In this document: piece by piece, positions 63,169 to 64,000 of the stretch
Layout of the letters: each line of letters starts with the position of its first letter
How positions within the stretch are numbered: the first letter of the stretch is position 1
From: JBKEDS01 sp047975545
GTDB lineage: Bacteria; Bacteroidota; Bacteroidia; Flavobacteriales; Flavobacteriaceae
Assembly: GCA_047975545.1 (NCBI GenBank)
Contig: JBKEDS010000004.1
Coordinates: forward strand, 71,541 to 135,540
Direction: 5' to 3'
DNA: 64,000 nucleotides
Program-made: the position numbers and the translations under genes
The notes under the pieces: model-generated
Told to the model about the DNA's origin: nothing
The model's input: only the letters and a program-made list of their open reading frames with translations
Databases searched by the model: none

Positions 63169-63719
63169 TGAAGAAAATAAGCAAACGCTCCCTATACATT
63201 TTGGCGGTTATTGTTGTAACCATTGCCGTAGACCAGATTTCTAAAATTTTGGTTAGGGCCAGCATAGAACCGCGAACCGATTTTTCCATCGGCGAACGCA
63301 TCTCGGTAATAGGCCAGTATTTTATTTTAATGAATGTTGAAAACTCAGGCGCTTTTCTCGGTATGGGCAGCAATTTAAACCCAACCCTAAGAATTATCTT
63401 CTTATTAATACTGCCCATTATTGTTCTGGGCTTTGTATTTCGGCATATTTTGAAGGACAAAACTATTGACAATTGGTCCCTGTTTGCCTTTTCCAGCATT
63501 ATAGGCGGTGGTATTGCCAACGTGTTCGACAGGATTGCTTACGGCTCGGTAACCGATTTTTTCTTTATCGATTTGGGCGGAATTTTTAGAACAGGAATTT
63601 TTAACATGGCCGACGTATCGGTAACTACCGGAATGATTATGCTTTTAATTGCCAGTTTTAAAAAGAAGAAAAAAGACAGCAACGAAAAAGACGTTAATTA
63701 CAATAATATTAGCGAATAA
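63168..63719 (+). CDS. lspA: lipoprotein signal peptidase (signal peptidase II)
   Basis: LspA cleaves the signal peptide of diacylglyceryl-modified prolipoproteins at the inner membrane. The 183-residue protein has four membrane segments and the catalytic aspartates D121 ('NVFDRIAYG') and D130 ('SVTDFF'), with the conserved 'NVENSGAFLG'. A charged Lys/Asp/Asn tail follows the last segment. The pairing with fabD by overlapping codons is unusual in function but clear in sequence. Confidence 0.94.
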   Translation: MKKISKRSLYILAVIVVTIAVDQISKILVRASIEPRTDFSIGERISVIGQYFILMNVENSGAFLGMGSNLNPTLRIIFLLILPIIVLGFVFRHILKDKTIDNWSLFAFSSIIGGGIANVFDRIAYGSVTDFFFIDLGGIFRTGIFNMADVSVTTGMIMLLIASFKKKKKDSNEKDVNYNNISE

Positions 63720-64000
63720 ATTACGAGCCTTAATTTAATACTTATACCAACTCCTATGTTTGTAGAAATTAAAAGTGGCGTTATTTTGCACTCATAAAGT
63801 GAAAAGAATGAGAGTACATAAACCACAAGATAGCTCATTGAAGCATATCGTTCCATAGAAATTACCTCATTCTTTTTTATCTTTTAGAGTCTGAACAGAA
63901 TGTAAGAAGTTAAACAGTGTTTAATATTCAGAATATCCAACCAGGAGAAAAGACGAAGGGAGATTCATCACTTTATAATTAAAAATAGAAATGATGAAAA
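63720..64000. other. right-end intergenic region with an 11-bp inverted repeat
   Basis: No convincing gene is seen in these last 281 bases. AAAAGAATGAG (63802-63812) and CTCATTCTTTT (63866-63876) are perfect complements 53 bases apart, and the right arm ends in a T run. This could be a long-loop terminator of lspA or the stem of a small RNA. Short frames here are broken and resemble nothing known to me. The window ends before any downstream gene can be judged. Confidence 0.4.

Noticed and set aside
63720..64000. Possible transposase remnant at the right end
   Set aside because: Short translated pieces vaguely recall transposases, but stops interrupt every frame and no motif or terminal repeat is seen.
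1..64000. CRISPR arrays, tRNA or rRNA genes, prophage or integrative element
   Set aside because: No regularly spaced direct repeats, no tRNA cloverleaf or TTCGAATC-type arm in gaps, no integrase, and no attachment-site repeats were found.

Overview
The window looks like chromosomal DNA of a member of the Bacteroidota, most likely family Flavobacteriaceae. The support is: two secreted proteins ending in type IX secretion (T9SS) sorting domains, a DUF5686 outer-membrane protein, a DnaE polymerase with a fused N-terminal DEDDh exonuclease, a long Ala/Glu-rich tail on ribosomal protein S16, promoters of the TAnnTTTG type, little Shine-Dalgarno signal, and dispersed palindromic repeats of kinds I remember from flavobacterial genomes. 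The genus cannot be read from the sequence. No rRNA, tRNA, CRISPR array or intact insertion sequence was seen. Most of the window is housekeeping DNA.

Layout. 0-3 kb: membrane protein, a candidate 6S-like small RNA, mtaB, a ParDE toxin-antitoxin pair and a DUF1456 protein. 3-7 kb: an ABC-F ATPase and a GapN-like aldehyde dehydrogenase. 7-14.5 kb: a branched-chain amino acid operon on the minus strand (ilvD-ilvB-ilvN-ilvC-ilvA), preceded by an Ile/Val-rich leader peptide and an attenuator. 14.5-21 kb: DUF5686 protein, pyruvate dehydrogenase E1 beta, then etfB-etfA and a bifunctional nuclease. 21-29 kb: nucleoside transporter, thyA, a CBM48-type protein, a membrane-anchored dihydrofolate reductase fusion, a lipoprotein hydrolase, an FAD oxidoreductase and a GNAT acetyltransferase. 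29-33.3 kb: an accessory cluster of a peptidoglycan hydrolase and two unnamed proteins that share a core motif. 33.4-39.2 kb: SMR transporter, exonuclease-DnaE and a frameshifted fic gene. 39.3-45.3 kb: lactonase-like propeller, rpsP, rimM, a ferritin-like protein, trmN6, glutaryl-CoA dehydrogenase and a phosphoesterase. 45.3-47.1 kb: Fe-S genes (ferredoxin, Nfu, Mrp). 47.3-52.3 kb: a siderophore uptake operon (TonB receptor, DUF3325, DUF3649, PepSY) with two near-identical Fur-like operators. 52.3-56 kb: alkyltransferase-like protein, LysE exporter, trmB and a PhoR/PhoB-like two-component pair. 56.5-64 kb: two T9SS cargo proteins, a LuxE-like enzyme, tyrS, an epimerase, fabD and lspA.

Main points for follow-up. 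(1) Two repeated, hairpin-rich modules (about 95 and 150 bp) occur at two distant loci. In three of four cases the module ends exactly at a start codon: nupC, a small T9SS protein and the response regulator. Base changes between copies keep the hairpins. They look like mobile or duplicated 5' leader RNAs. (2) The ilv leader peptide has a terminator and a mutually exclusive antiterminator, both traceable base by base. (3) A 6S-like RNA candidate lies before mtaB. (4) The peptidoglycan hydrolase cluster holds two proteins of an unnamed family with an RPWL...KDL core. (5) The fic gene is broken at a run of eight A residues.
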